A stretch of 21,196 nt of DNA from JBBIII01 sp037446575 (lineage in GTDB: Bacteria; Bacteroidota; Ignavibacteria; UBA10030): positions 1-21,196 of the forward strand of contig JBBIII010000045.1 in the NCBI GenBank assembly GCA_037446575.1, written 5' to 3'. A program made the translations under genes and the position numbers. A model generated the notes under the pieces. That model worked only from the letters and a program-made list of their open reading frames with translations, was not told the origin of the DNA and did not search any database. Below, piece after piece: positions 13,707 to 21,160 of this stretch (the stretch's first letter is position 1; each line of letters begins with the position of its first letter).

Positions 13707-16700
13707 ATGGAAAAAAACATTGGTCGTGTTATTACTTCAATCGAATCTACCTCAATCGAGCATGGATATGGGAACCTCTTTTACGGTATCCAAAATCCGA
13801 TGCGCATACGAATAAGTAATGTTTTATTAGTTTCCAGTCTTTATGATTTATATTTATTTGAAGAAGACGGGCGTCTTTATGAATTGAGTCGCGGTGAGTA
13901 TGAGGGACTTAATTTAAGTCAATCGCCAGAACTTACTTGTGTTTCAAGCGGCAAAGAAGCTATCGTGCTTGCAAAAGAAGAACGTCGCTTCGATCTTATT
14001 ATTACTACTTTGCACATTGATGATATGCAGGCGATTGATTTCGCGCGTATGGTGAAGCAATCTAATTTGAATATCCCTGTAGTTTTGTTGATGCATGATA
14101 CGCGTGAATTAAAATTCTTTTTAAGAAACAACGATACTTCGGTTTTCGATAAGATTTTTATTTGGCAGGGAGATTTTCGAATCATAATCGCCATCATTAA
14201 ATATTTAGAAGACAAGCTAAATGTCGAACACGATACACATACAGTCGGCGTGCAATCAATAATTGTAATTGAGGATAACGTAAAATATTACTCTTCATTT
14301 TTACCTATTATTTATACAGAAATACTTAAACAATCTCAGCGGCTAATGTCGGAGGGAATTGACTTAGGGCATAAATTTTTGAGAATGCGAGCCAGCCCAA
14401 AAATTTTGCTATGCAGTTCTTACGAAGAAGCAGTTGCATATTACACGCGATATAAGAAATTTCTTCTTGGTATAATTTCTGACGTTGATTTTCCGCGTAA
14501 TGGCATACAGGACCCCGAGGCAGGCATCGATTTAATGCATTCGATAATTAAAGAAAAACCCGATTTGCCCATATTGTTATTATCGAACGTTCATGAAAAT
14601 CAAATTATGGCGGAAGAATTAGGCGTTACATTTGTACACAAAGATTCGCAAAATTTATTGCATGAACTACAGCAGTTTATGGTCTACAATTTCAGTTTTG
14701 GTGATTTTGTCTTTAGACTGCCGGATGGCACTGAAGTGGGGCGTGCAAGCGATATGAAGAGCTTAGAAGAAATGCTTAGAATAGTTCCGGACGAGAGCGT
14801 TCGTTATCATGCCGAGCGAAACCATTTTTCTAGTTGGTTAAAGGCGCGCACGGAATTTTGGTTGGCGGATAAGATTCGTCCTAGAAAAGTAACCGACTTT
14901 CCAACAATAGAGGCGCTTAGGAAGGACTTAATAAAATCACTACATCATTATCGAAGCTTATGCCAGCGTGGAATAGTAGCTAATTTTTCTAAAGACACTT
15001 TTGGCACAGAGACGAGCTTTGTGCGAATAGGCGATGGCTCATTAGGCGGTAAAGCGCGTGGTCTTGGCTTTGTCGATATGCTGCTGAACGATTATAATGT
15101 TCGTAACCGTTTCAAAGACGTAAAAATTTATGTTCCTTCAGCGGTCGTTTTGGGAACAAATGTGTTTGATCAGTTTTTGAATGACAATAACCTCCGTGAA
15201 TTTGCTTTACATTGCGAAGATGACAGGGAAATTACAAGAAGATTTTTATCGGCTGAAAAATTTTCGAAAGATATTATAGCTGAACTTATTTCATTTCTTG
15301 AGCTTGTTCAAGTTCCATTAGCGGTTCGTTCATCCAGCATGTTAGAAGATTCGCAGTACCATCCGTTTGCCGGAGTGTACGAAACTTATATGATTCCAAA
15401 TTCAAATGGCGATATTAATATTCGCTTGAATGAATTATTAAATAGCATAAAAAGAGTTTATGCGTCAACTTTCTATCAGAGCGCAAAAGAATATATACGA
15501 GTTACGTCATATCGATTTGAAGAAGAAAAAATGGCTGTAATAATACAATGTCTTGTTGGCAAAGCGCATCAGAATCGTTATTACCCAGATGTTTCTGGCG
15601 TAGCAAAATCGCATAATTTCTATCCAATGGCGCCGCAAAAATCATCAGATGGAATAGCGTCGGTGGCGTTAGGACTTGGAAAATGGGTTGTAGATGGCGG
15701 CAATACAATTCGATTCTGTCCTAAATATCCAAAAGATTTAAGTCAGCTTTATTCTGTTAAGGAAACATTGAATACAACCCAGCAAGCTTTCTTTTCATTA
15801 TTATTAGATGCAGATACAGACTTTGGCTCTGAAACGCATGATATGATGATATGCAAGCACGACTTAAGTGTTGCAGAACAAGACGGAGTATTGCAGTACA
15901 TGGGTTCAACATACGTACCCGAAAACGACGCTATATATAGCGGATTAAGCAGAAAGGGTGCGCGTGTAGTTACTTTTGCTCCAATTTTACAAAACAATTT
16001 ATATCCGCTTGCTGAAATTATTGAATTGCTCTTAGATATGGGAATATGGGGCATGGGTACACCTGTTGAAATTGAATTTGCCGTAAATCTAAATTCAAGC
16101 GGAAATAAAATGATGGAATTCGCTTTACTGCAAATTCGACCTTTGGTAATTCATCGTGAATCTGAGCAGTTATCTATCGATCAAATTGATGATTCGCTAG
16201 TTTTGTGTCAAAGCAATCAGGTGCTTGGCAACGGAATTATTGAAGGCATACACGATATAGTAGCGGTTGATTATAAACTTTTCGAACGCGGTGCGAGTAG
16301 AGAAGTTGCGGCAGAAATTGCGGCTTTTAATACTATGCTATTAAATGAGAATAGGCATTATCTTTTAATTGGAATAGGCAGATGGGGTTCTCTCGATCCG
16401 TGGTTAGGTATTCCGGTCGCCTGGGAACAAATATCTGGCGCAAAAGCTATTATTGAAACCGGGTTTAAAGATTTATCCGTTTCTCCGTCGCAGGGGTCGC
16501 ATTTTTTTCAAAATATTACTTCTTTTATGATAGGTTATTTTACAGTCAACGAATTTCAGAAACAAGGAAAATTGGATTGGGATTGGCTTCTTTCCCAAAA
16601 TCCTTACGAATCGAAAATAATTACGAAGTTATTCAGATTTAATAAGCCATTAACTATTAAAATAAATGGACATCAAAATAAGGGTGTTATTCTGAAACCG

Positions 16701-16709
16701 GAGAAATAA
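13707..16709 (+). CDS. Double receiver-domain / PPDK-type ATP-grasp protein, copy 2
   Basis: 1000 residues, colinear with copy 1 from about residue 32 onward. Receiver 1 (~36-173) is again degenerate, with T101 at the acceptor site and Q154 for the Lys. Receiver 2 (~181-328) keeps acceptor D259 (GIISDVDF), S293 and K312, but its acidic pair is D190-N191 (IVIEDN) instead of the D-D of copy 1, which may weaken Mg2+ binding. The ATP-grasp part carries GGKARGLGF (448-456), PLAVRSSSMLEDSQ (537-550), FAGVYETY, ALGLG, EIEFAV and LLQIRPL. The C-terminal part repeats IGIGRWGSLDPWLGIPV and SQGSHFFQNITSF, with H932 in the candidate phospho-histidine position. No PEP/pyruvate barrel follows. The first ~31 residues are unlike copy 1. 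The start at 13707 has only a weak GGGTG upstream; M32 is an alternative. Confidence 0.8.
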   Translation: MEKNIGRVITSIESTSIEHGYGNLFYGIQNPMRIRISNVLLVSSLYDLYLFEEDGRLYELSRGEYEGLNLSQSPELTCVSSGKEAIVLAKEERRFDLIITTLHIDDMQAIDFARMVKQSNLNIPVVLLMHDTRELKFFLRNNDTSVFDKIFIWQGDFRIIIAIIKYLEDKLNVEHDTHTVGVQSIIVIEDNVKYYSSFLPIIYTEILKQSQRLMSEGIDLGHKFLRMRASPKILLCSSYEEAVAYYTRYKKFLLGIISDVDFPRNGIQDPEAGIDLMHSIIKEKPDLPILLLSNVHENQIMAEELGVTFVHKDSQNLLHELQQFMVYNFSFGDFVFRLPDGTEVGRASDMKSLEEMLRIVPDESVRYHAERNHFSSWLKARTEFWLADKIRPRKVTDFPTIEALRKDLIKSLHHYRSLCQRGIVANFSKDTFGTETSFVRIGDGSLGGKARGLGFVDMLLNDYNVRNRFKDVKIYVPSAVVLGTNVFDQFLNDNNLREFALHCEDDREITRRFLSAEKFSKDIIAELISFLELVQVPLAVRSSSMLEDSQYHPFAGVYETYMIPNSNGDINIRLNELLNSIKRVYASTFYQSAKEYIRVTSYRFEEEKMAVIIQCLVGKAHQNRYYPDVSGVAKSHNFYPMAPQKSSDGIASVALGLGKWVVDGGNTIRFCPKYPKDLSQLYSVKETLNTTQQAFFSLLLDADTDFGSETHDMMICKHDLSVAEQDGVLQYMGSTYVPENDAIYSGLSRKGARVVTFAPILQNNLYPLAEIIELLLDMGIWGMGTPVEIEFAVNLNSSGNKMMEFALLQIRPLVIHRESEQLSIDQIDDSLVLCQSNQVLGNGIIEGIHDIVAVDYKLFERGASREVAAEIAAFNTMLLNENRHYLLIGIGRWGSLDPWLGIPVAWEQISGAKAIIETGFKDLSVSPSQGSHFFQNITSFMIGYFTVNEFQKQGKLDWDWLLSQNPYESKIITKLFRFNKPLTIKINGHQNKGVILKPEK

Positions 16710-16710
16710 A

Positions 16711-16896
16711 TTGTCACAATCAAAACAAGTATTTGACACATGCCCACATTGTGGTGAAAAACTAAGTCCGTGGCAGCAAGTGCTTTTAAGCGTTGATCGC
16801 TCTTTGATGTGCAAGAATTGTTGGTATAGAATTATTCTTGATAGAAGAGAAATTGCTGATAAGCCGGAAGAAAAAACCGAACAGAAAGAGGAGTGA
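16711..16896 (+). CDS. Small two-CxxC zinc-ribbon protein with TTG start
   Basis: 61 residues. CPHCG (C11, C14) and CKNC (C34, C37) form a CxxC-x19-CxxC zinc ribbon; the C-terminus is highly charged (EEKTEQKEE). The start is TTG at 16711, one base after the stop of the upstream gene. GGAG at 16700-16703, seven bases before it inside the upstream gene's end, supports this start, and no ATG or GTG is available upstream. It ends six bases before the gdh-3 ATG and its last codons supply that gene's ribosome binding site, so it is tightly built into the operon. I do not recognise a characterised family. Small zinc ribbons often mediate protein or nucleic-acid contact, so a regulatory or adaptor role for its neighbours is conceivable but unproven. 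Confidence 0.75.
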   Translation: MSQSKQVFDTCPHCGEKLSPWQQVLLSVDRSLMCKNCWYRIILDRREIADKPEEKTEQKEE

Positions 16897-16902
16897 TGCA
16901 CA

Positions 16903-18150
16903 ATGAATTCCTATAATTCTTTCAAGGTGCTTCAACAACAGGTTGCCGAAGCCGCTAAGATACTCAATCTCGATCAAGCTACTACTGCTTTGCTAATGTG
17001 GCCTCAACGCGAACATAAATTTACTATCCCAGTTCAGATGGATAATGGTTCTGTTAAAATCTTTCACGGTTATCGTATCCAATATAATTATGCACGCGGA
17101 CCTGCAAAAGGCGGAATTCGTTTTCATCCGGATGAAACGGATGATTCAATTCGCGCATTAGCAGGTTGGATGACGTGGAAGACTTCTGTATTGGATTTGC
17201 CTTTAGGTGGCGCAAAAGGCGGCGTCGTGTGCAATCCACGTGAAATGTCGGAACGCGAATTGGAAAATTTATCACGCGCTTACGTTCGCGCAGTTGTTCA
17301 ATACATCGGTGTTGATAAAGATGTCCCCGCTACGGATGTTTATACTAATCCACAAACCATGGCATGGATGATGGATGAGTATGAAACTTTGATGCATGTC
17401 CATCAACCGGGAGTTTTTACAGATAAACCACAGCAAATTGGTGGAACTGAAGGACGAAGGGATGCAACAGCGCGCGGCGGTGTTATGGCTGTTCGTGAAG
17501 CGTGTAAAGCACTCGGTGTTGATCCAACTGGAACTTTTGCAATTCAAGGATTTGGAAATGCAGGGCAACGAACTGCTCTAATGCACTCGGAATTGCTCGG
17601 TGGAGGAAAGCTTGTCGCTGCTTGTGATTCTCGCGGAGGAATTTATAACCCGGATGGACTGAATTGTAAAGAACTTGTTACACATAAATTGAAAACTGGC
17701 TCAGTAGTCGGTTTTCCGGGCGCAAAAAATATTCCGCGTGATTCTGTGCTCGAGCTTGATGTCGAAATACTTTATCCGGCAGCTCTTGAAAATTCGATTA
17801 ACGAAGCAAATGCACAAAGAATAAAAGCGAAAATTATATGCGAGCTTGCTAATGGACCTACCACACCGGAAGCTGATATAATTTTGCATAAACGCGGTAT
17901 TCATGTTATTCCGGATATTTTAGCAAACGCCGGCGGTGTAACTGTTTCTTATTTTGAAATAGTGCAGGATAAAAATTTGTTTTTCTGGGATGAAGCAACA
18001 GTGCATACCCGCCTGGATGAAAAAATGCGAAAAGCTTACCAAACAGTTCAAGAAGCAATACGAGAGAAAAAAGTCCATCCGCGTTTAGCAGCTATGGTTG
18101 TAGCTGTTGCCCGCGTAGCAGAAGCATGCAAATTGAGAGGTTGGGTGTGA
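16903..18150 (+). CDS. Glu/Leu/Phe/Val-type glutamate dehydrogenase (archaeal/RocG-like class)
   Basis: 415 residues, preceded by GAGGAG (16888-16893). It belongs to the shorter hexameric class seen in Pyrococcus and Bacillus RocG rather than that of the two other copies. Key residues: K69 in ARGPAKGGIRFHP, K93 in TWKTSVLDLP, K105 in LGGAKGGV and D145 in VPATDVYT. The Rossmann motif is QGFGNAG (215-221) with CDSRGGIYNPDG (241-252), and the C-terminal ELANGPTTPEAD and ILANAGGVTVSYFE blocks are typical. Members use NAD, NADP or both, so the coenzyme cannot be fixed by eye. Being last in the apparent operon gdhA, REC-PPDK-2, zinc ribbon, gdh-3, it may provide a catabolic enzyme co-regulated with the NADP enzyme. 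No paralogue of the REC-PPDK protein follows it. Confidence 0.93.
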   Translation: MNSYNSFKVLQQQVAEAAKILNLDQATTALLMWPQREHKFTIPVQMDNGSVKIFHGYRIQYNYARGPAKGGIRFHPDETDDSIRALAGWMTWKTSVLDLPLGGAKGGVVCNPREMSERELENLSRAYVRAVVQYIGVDKDVPATDVYTNPQTMAWMMDEYETLMHVHQPGVFTDKPQQIGGTEGRRDATARGGVMAVREACKALGVDPTGTFAIQGFGNAGQRTALMHSELLGGGKLVAACDSRGGIYNPDGLNCKELVTHKLKTGSVVGFPGAKNIPRDSVLELDVEILYPAALENSINEANAQRIKAKIICELANGPTTPEADIILHKRGIHVIPDILANAGGVTVSYFEIVQDKNLFFWDEATVHTRLDEKMRKAYQTVQEAIREKKVHPRLAAMVVAVARVAEACKLRGWV

Positions 18151-18160
18151 GAACAATCTG

Positions 18161-18170
18161 CAATTAATTG
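18161..18170 (+). promoter_or_regulatory. Palindrome CAATTAATTG upstream of the toxin-antitoxin pair
   Basis: A perfect 10-bp palindrome lies in the 78-bp gap before the HEPN gene, immediately before a -10-like TATGAT (18171-18176). The location fits an autoregulatory operator for a toxin-antitoxin operon, but an AT-rich palindrome of this size can occur by chance. Confidence 0.25.
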
Positions 18171-18228
18171 TATGATAGAGTTATGAATTGAAATGGATAT
18201 CCAATCAAAAATATTTAGGAGATAATCA

Positions 18229-18648
18229 ATGAGTACTCAAGATATTAGATGGATACAACGGAGTAAAAATTACAAAAAAGCTTTTTCGCAATTGCAAGAG
18301 GCAGTGGAGATTTCACAGAAACGTTCACTCTCAAAGCTCGAAGAACAAGGATTAATTCAAGCTTTTGAATATACGTACGAACTTGCATGGAATACTTTAA
18401 AAGATTATTTCGAATCGCAAGGCGAAATTAATATTCACGGAAGTAAAGATGCCATTAAATTAGCATTTCGTAGAGGTCTAATTGAGAATGGCGATACCTG
18501 GATGAATATGGTTGAAGATAGAACAATGACTACGCATACTTATAATGATGAAACTGCCAAAAAAATATTACAAGCTATTCTAAAAAGTTATTACTTTGAA
18601 TTTCAAAAACTATGCAATATTCTGCAAAACTTGAAGGAAAAAGTATAA
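18229..18648 (+). CDS. hepT: HEPN toxin of a HEPN/MNT pair (HI0074-family, HepT-like)
   Basis: 139 residues, all-helical, with the block GLIQAFEYTYELAWNTLKDY typical of the HI0074 'nucleotidyltransferase substrate-binding' family. R98-TMTT-H103-T-Y105 is an exact RX4HXY HEPN ribonuclease signature. In studied HepT/MntA systems the Arg and His cleave RNA, and the Tyr is the site that the antitoxin modifies with AMP. All three are present, so it is probably an active toxin and not a decayed remnant. The start ATG at 18229 follows GGAG (18218-18221). The next gene, the nucleotidyltransferase, overlaps by one base. The pair sits between metabolic genes with no visible mobile element. Confidence 0.88.
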   Translation: MSTQDIRWIQRSKNYKKAFSQLQEAVEISQKRSLSKLEEQGLIQAFEYTYELAWNTLKDYFESQGEINIHGSKDAIKLAFRRGLIENGDTWMNMVEDRTMTTHTYNDETAKKILQAILKSYYFEFQKLCNILQNLKEKV

Positions 18649-18974
18649 TGGCTATTCAATTCGGTTTAAAGGAAGAAACTACAAATAAAATTAAGTTAAT
18701 TTTATCACGTTATCATCAGGTAGAAAAAGCTATTATTTATGGCTCTCGGGCTAAAGGTAATTACAAAAATGGTTCTGATATTGATCTTACTTTATTGGGT
18801 GGAGAAGATTTAACACATCCGATGCTTCATCAAATAATGAAAGAAATAGATGATTTGTTTTTACCCTATTCTTTTGATCTATCTATTTTAAAGGATATTA
18901 CTGATAAAGATGTATTGGACCATATTCAAAGAGTAGGGAAAGTCTTTTATGAGAGAGGTGAAAATAATTCATAA
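18648..18974 (+). CDS. mntA: MNT nucleotidyltransferase antitoxin (MntA-like)
   Basis: 108 residues from the ATG at 18648, which overlaps the hepT stop (TAATG) and follows AAGGA (18634-18638). A start 12 codons earlier at 18612 is possible, but it lies inside hepT. G32-S33, ten residues, D44-I45-D46 is the complete GSX10DXD motif of the minimal nucleotidyltransferase fold, and D77 in SFDLSIL is the likely third carboxylate. By analogy with MntA it would neutralise the HEPN toxin by transferring AMP from ATP onto Y105 of HepT. Length is normal for the family. Translational coupling would keep antitoxin and toxin levels linked. Confidence 0.88.
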   Translation: MAIQFGLKEETTNKIKLILSRYHQVEKAIIYGSRAKGNYKNGSDIDLTLLGGEDLTHPMLHQIMKEIDDLFLPYSFDLSILKDITDKDVLDHIQRVGKVFYERGENNS

Positions 18975-19071
18975 CTATCGATATTATGGTCTATTCGCCA
19001 TTGAGCAAATATATTGTTTCCGTTGTGCCTTTCTCTTTTTTCTGCTACATTCATACAAATAAATATCCAAA

Positions 19072-19124
19072 ACCTTCCGAAGGTATCTAAGGAATAATCT
19101 TTAAGACCTTTGTAAGGTCTCTAA
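19072..19124 (+). repeat. Two tandem ACCTT-N3-AAGGT hairpins before the S9 peptidase gene
   Basis: ACCTT-CCG-AAGGT-A-TCTAA (19072-19090) is followed 34 bp on by ACCTT-TGT-AAGGT-C-TCTAA (19106-19124). The second is extended to AGACCTT/AAGGTCT (19104-19120). Arms and the trailing TCTAA are kept while loops differ, which suggests a structured or protein-bound repeat family. Both lie in the leader just before the GGAG (19129-19132) of the peptidase gene. The rest of the 163-bp gap shows nothing I can name. Confidence 0.6.
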
Positions 19125-19137
19125 ATCAGGAGATCAT

Positions 19138-21159
19138 ATGAAAAAAGTTCTAACTATCATTTCTATTTTTCTTATATCCATAACTTACGCACAACCCAAA
19201 AGAGCCATATCGTTTGATGATCTGATAAGTTTTGGTAGAATATCTGATCCTCAAATCTCTCCAAATGGAAAAACCATCGCATTTGTTGTAACTTGGCAAA
19301 TCAAAGAAGAAAATAAATCCACGAGCAATATCTATATTGTGCCGATTGCAGGGGGAGAAGTGAGGCAACTTACAAATGCGAAAGGACAAAATAATAATCC
19401 ACGCTGGATGCCAGACGGCAAATCCATCGCATTTGTTTCCACACGCGATGGCGTATCTCAAATTTGGACAATATCTACCGAAGGCGGAGAAGCAAAGAAA
19501 ATTTCAAAAATTGCTACGGAAGCATCTGGCTTAATCGTATCACCAAATGGTAAGTGGTTTGCCTTCACATCGGTAGTTTATCCTGATTGTCCGGATGAAG
19601 ATTGCAATGCAAAGCGATTAGTGGAAATCGAAAAAAACAAAGTAAAAGCAAAAATATTTACAACTCTTCCTTTTCGTGTCTGGAATTATTGGAAAGACAA
19701 TAAGCGAAGCCATCTATTTATTATGCCTTCGAGCGGAGGAAAAGCTATTGACATAACCCCCGGTGATTTTGATATTCCGCCGATTGATTTAGGCGGATAT
19801 TGGGATTACTCCTTTTCACCGGATAGTAAGGAAATTGCGTTCACTAAAAATCCGGATTCGTTAATTGCAATCAGTACAAATAATGAAATTTATATTGTGC
19901 CTGTTGAAGGCGGGAAGGAAAAGAATATTTCAAATAATCCGGCAAACGATAGCCAGCCGTTATATTCTCCCGATGGAAAATATATAGCATATCGAATGAT
20001 GCGCCGGCCCGGTTTTGAATCTGATAGAAAGGAATTAGTTCTTTATGAGCGTTCTACTTCAAAACTAATTAATCTGACGGAAAATATTGATTACAGCGTA
20101 AATGATGTTGTGTGGTCGCCTGACTCAAAATCTCTTTACTTTAATGCAGATGACAAAGGAAATGTTTCGATTTTCAAAGTCAATATTAGCGATAAGAAAG
20201 TCATATCAATTCTTACACACGGATGGAATTCTCGATTGGCTATAACCCCTGATGGAAGGACATTGATTATAACTCGTGAAACAGCAAACATGCCGGAAGA
20301 AATATTCAGAGTTGGAAGTGATGGAAAAAATTTGAAGCAAATTACTTTCATAAACAAAGAACGGCTTGCACAATTAGAAATGAATCCATTGGAGAATTTT
20401 TGGTTTGAGGGAGCTGGTGGAACTAAAGTACAGGGCTTTTTGCTGAAGCCGCCATTCTTTGATTCAAAAAAGAAATATCCGCTTATATTTTTAGTCCATG
20501 GCGGACCGCAAGGACAGTGGGGGGATGATTTCCATTATCGGTGGAATTCACAAATGTTTGCCTCTCGCGGTTATGTTGTAGTTATGATAAATCCGCGTGG
20601 AAGCACCGGCTATGGTCAAAAATTTACAGATGAGATCAGCAAAGATTGGGGTGGAAAGGTTTATGAAGATTTGATGAATGGACTGGATTACGTTCTTAAT
20701 AACTATGCTTATATTGACAGCAATAGGATGGCGGCGGCTGGCGCTTCGTATGGCGGTTATATGATGAATTGGATGTTAGGGCATACAGATCGCTTCAAGT
20801 GTATTGTATCGCACGATGGAATTTTTAATCCGTTTAGCGCTTATGGTACTACTGAAGAACTTTGGTTCAAAGAATGGGAATTCGGGGGAACGCCTTACGA
20901 AAACCCTGAGCTTTACAAAAAATTCTCGCCAATGGAATATGCAAAGAATTTTAAAACACCGACACTTGTTATTCATGGTCAGTTGGATTATAGATTGGAT
21001 GTTAGCGAAGGTTTTCAATTATTTACAGCGTTACAACGGCTGGGAGTAAAATCAAAGATGCTTTATTTCCCGGACGAAGGTCATTTTGTAGCAAAGCCGC
21101 AAAATTCTGAATTATGGTACAAAACTGTGTTAGATTGGATTGATGAAAATACTAGATAA
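19138..21159 (+). CDS. Exported S9-family prolyl-oligopeptidase-type peptidase (DPP5-like)
   Basis: 673 residues. MKKVLTIISIFLISITYAQ is a signal peptide, so the enzyme acts in the periplasm or outside. Residues ~35-420 are a beta-propeller with PD40-type motifs (SPNGKTIAFV at 41-50, MPDGKSIAFVS at 91-101, SPDSKEIAF, SPDGKYIAY, SPDSKSLYF). Residues ~425-673 are the alpha/beta-hydrolase: VHGGP (453-457), nucleophile S537 in GASYGGYM, D617 in HGQLDYR and H649 in DEGHF. This complete triad predicts a serine exopeptidase that releases dipeptides or N-blocked residues, closest in layout to dipeptidyl-peptidase 5 or acylaminoacyl-peptidase. GGAG at 19129-19132 supports the start. It would feed peptides into the amino-acid catabolism suggested by the glutamate dehydrogenases upstream. 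Confidence 0.93.
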   Translation: MKKVLTIISIFLISITYAQPKRAISFDDLISFGRISDPQISPNGKTIAFVVTWQIKEENKSTSNIYIVPIAGGEVRQLTNAKGQNNNPRWMPDGKSIAFVSTRDGVSQIWTISTEGGEAKKISKIATEASGLIVSPNGKWFAFTSVVYPDCPDEDCNAKRLVEIEKNKVKAKIFTTLPFRVWNYWKDNKRSHLFIMPSSGGKAIDITPGDFDIPPIDLGGYWDYSFSPDSKEIAFTKNPDSLIAISTNNEIYIVPVEGGKEKNISNNPANDSQPLYSPDGKYIAYRMMRRPGFESDRKELVLYERSTSKLINLTENIDYSVNDVVWSPDSKSLYFNADDKGNVSIFKVNISDKKVISILTHGWNSRLAITPDGRTLIITRETANMPEEIFRVGSDGKNLKQITFINKERLAQLEMNPLENFWFEGAGGTKVQGFLLKPPFFDSKKKYPLIFLVHGGPQGQWGDDFHYRWNSQMFASRGYVVVMINPRGSTGYGQKFTDEISKDWGGKVYEDLMNGLDYVLNNYAYIDSNRMAAAGASYGGYMMNWMLGHTDRFKCIVSHDGIFNPFSAYGTTEELWFKEWEFGGTPYENPELYKKFSPMEYAKNFKTPTLVIHGQLDYRLDVSEGFQLFTALQRLGVKSKMLYFPDEGHFVAKPQNSELWYKTVLDWIDENTR

Positions 21160-21160
21160 A

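Noticed and set aside
6128..16709. Calling the two large proteins PEP synthase or pyruvate phosphate dikinase
   Set aside because: Only the ATP-binding part is recognisable; the PEP/pyruvate barrel and the canonical TSHAA swivel motif are missing, and two receiver domains occupy the N-terminus.
16650..16977. Minus-strand frames opposite the zinc-ribbon gene
   Set aside because: The plus-strand frame has the CxxC motifs and operon spacing; the antisense translations look like shadow composition.
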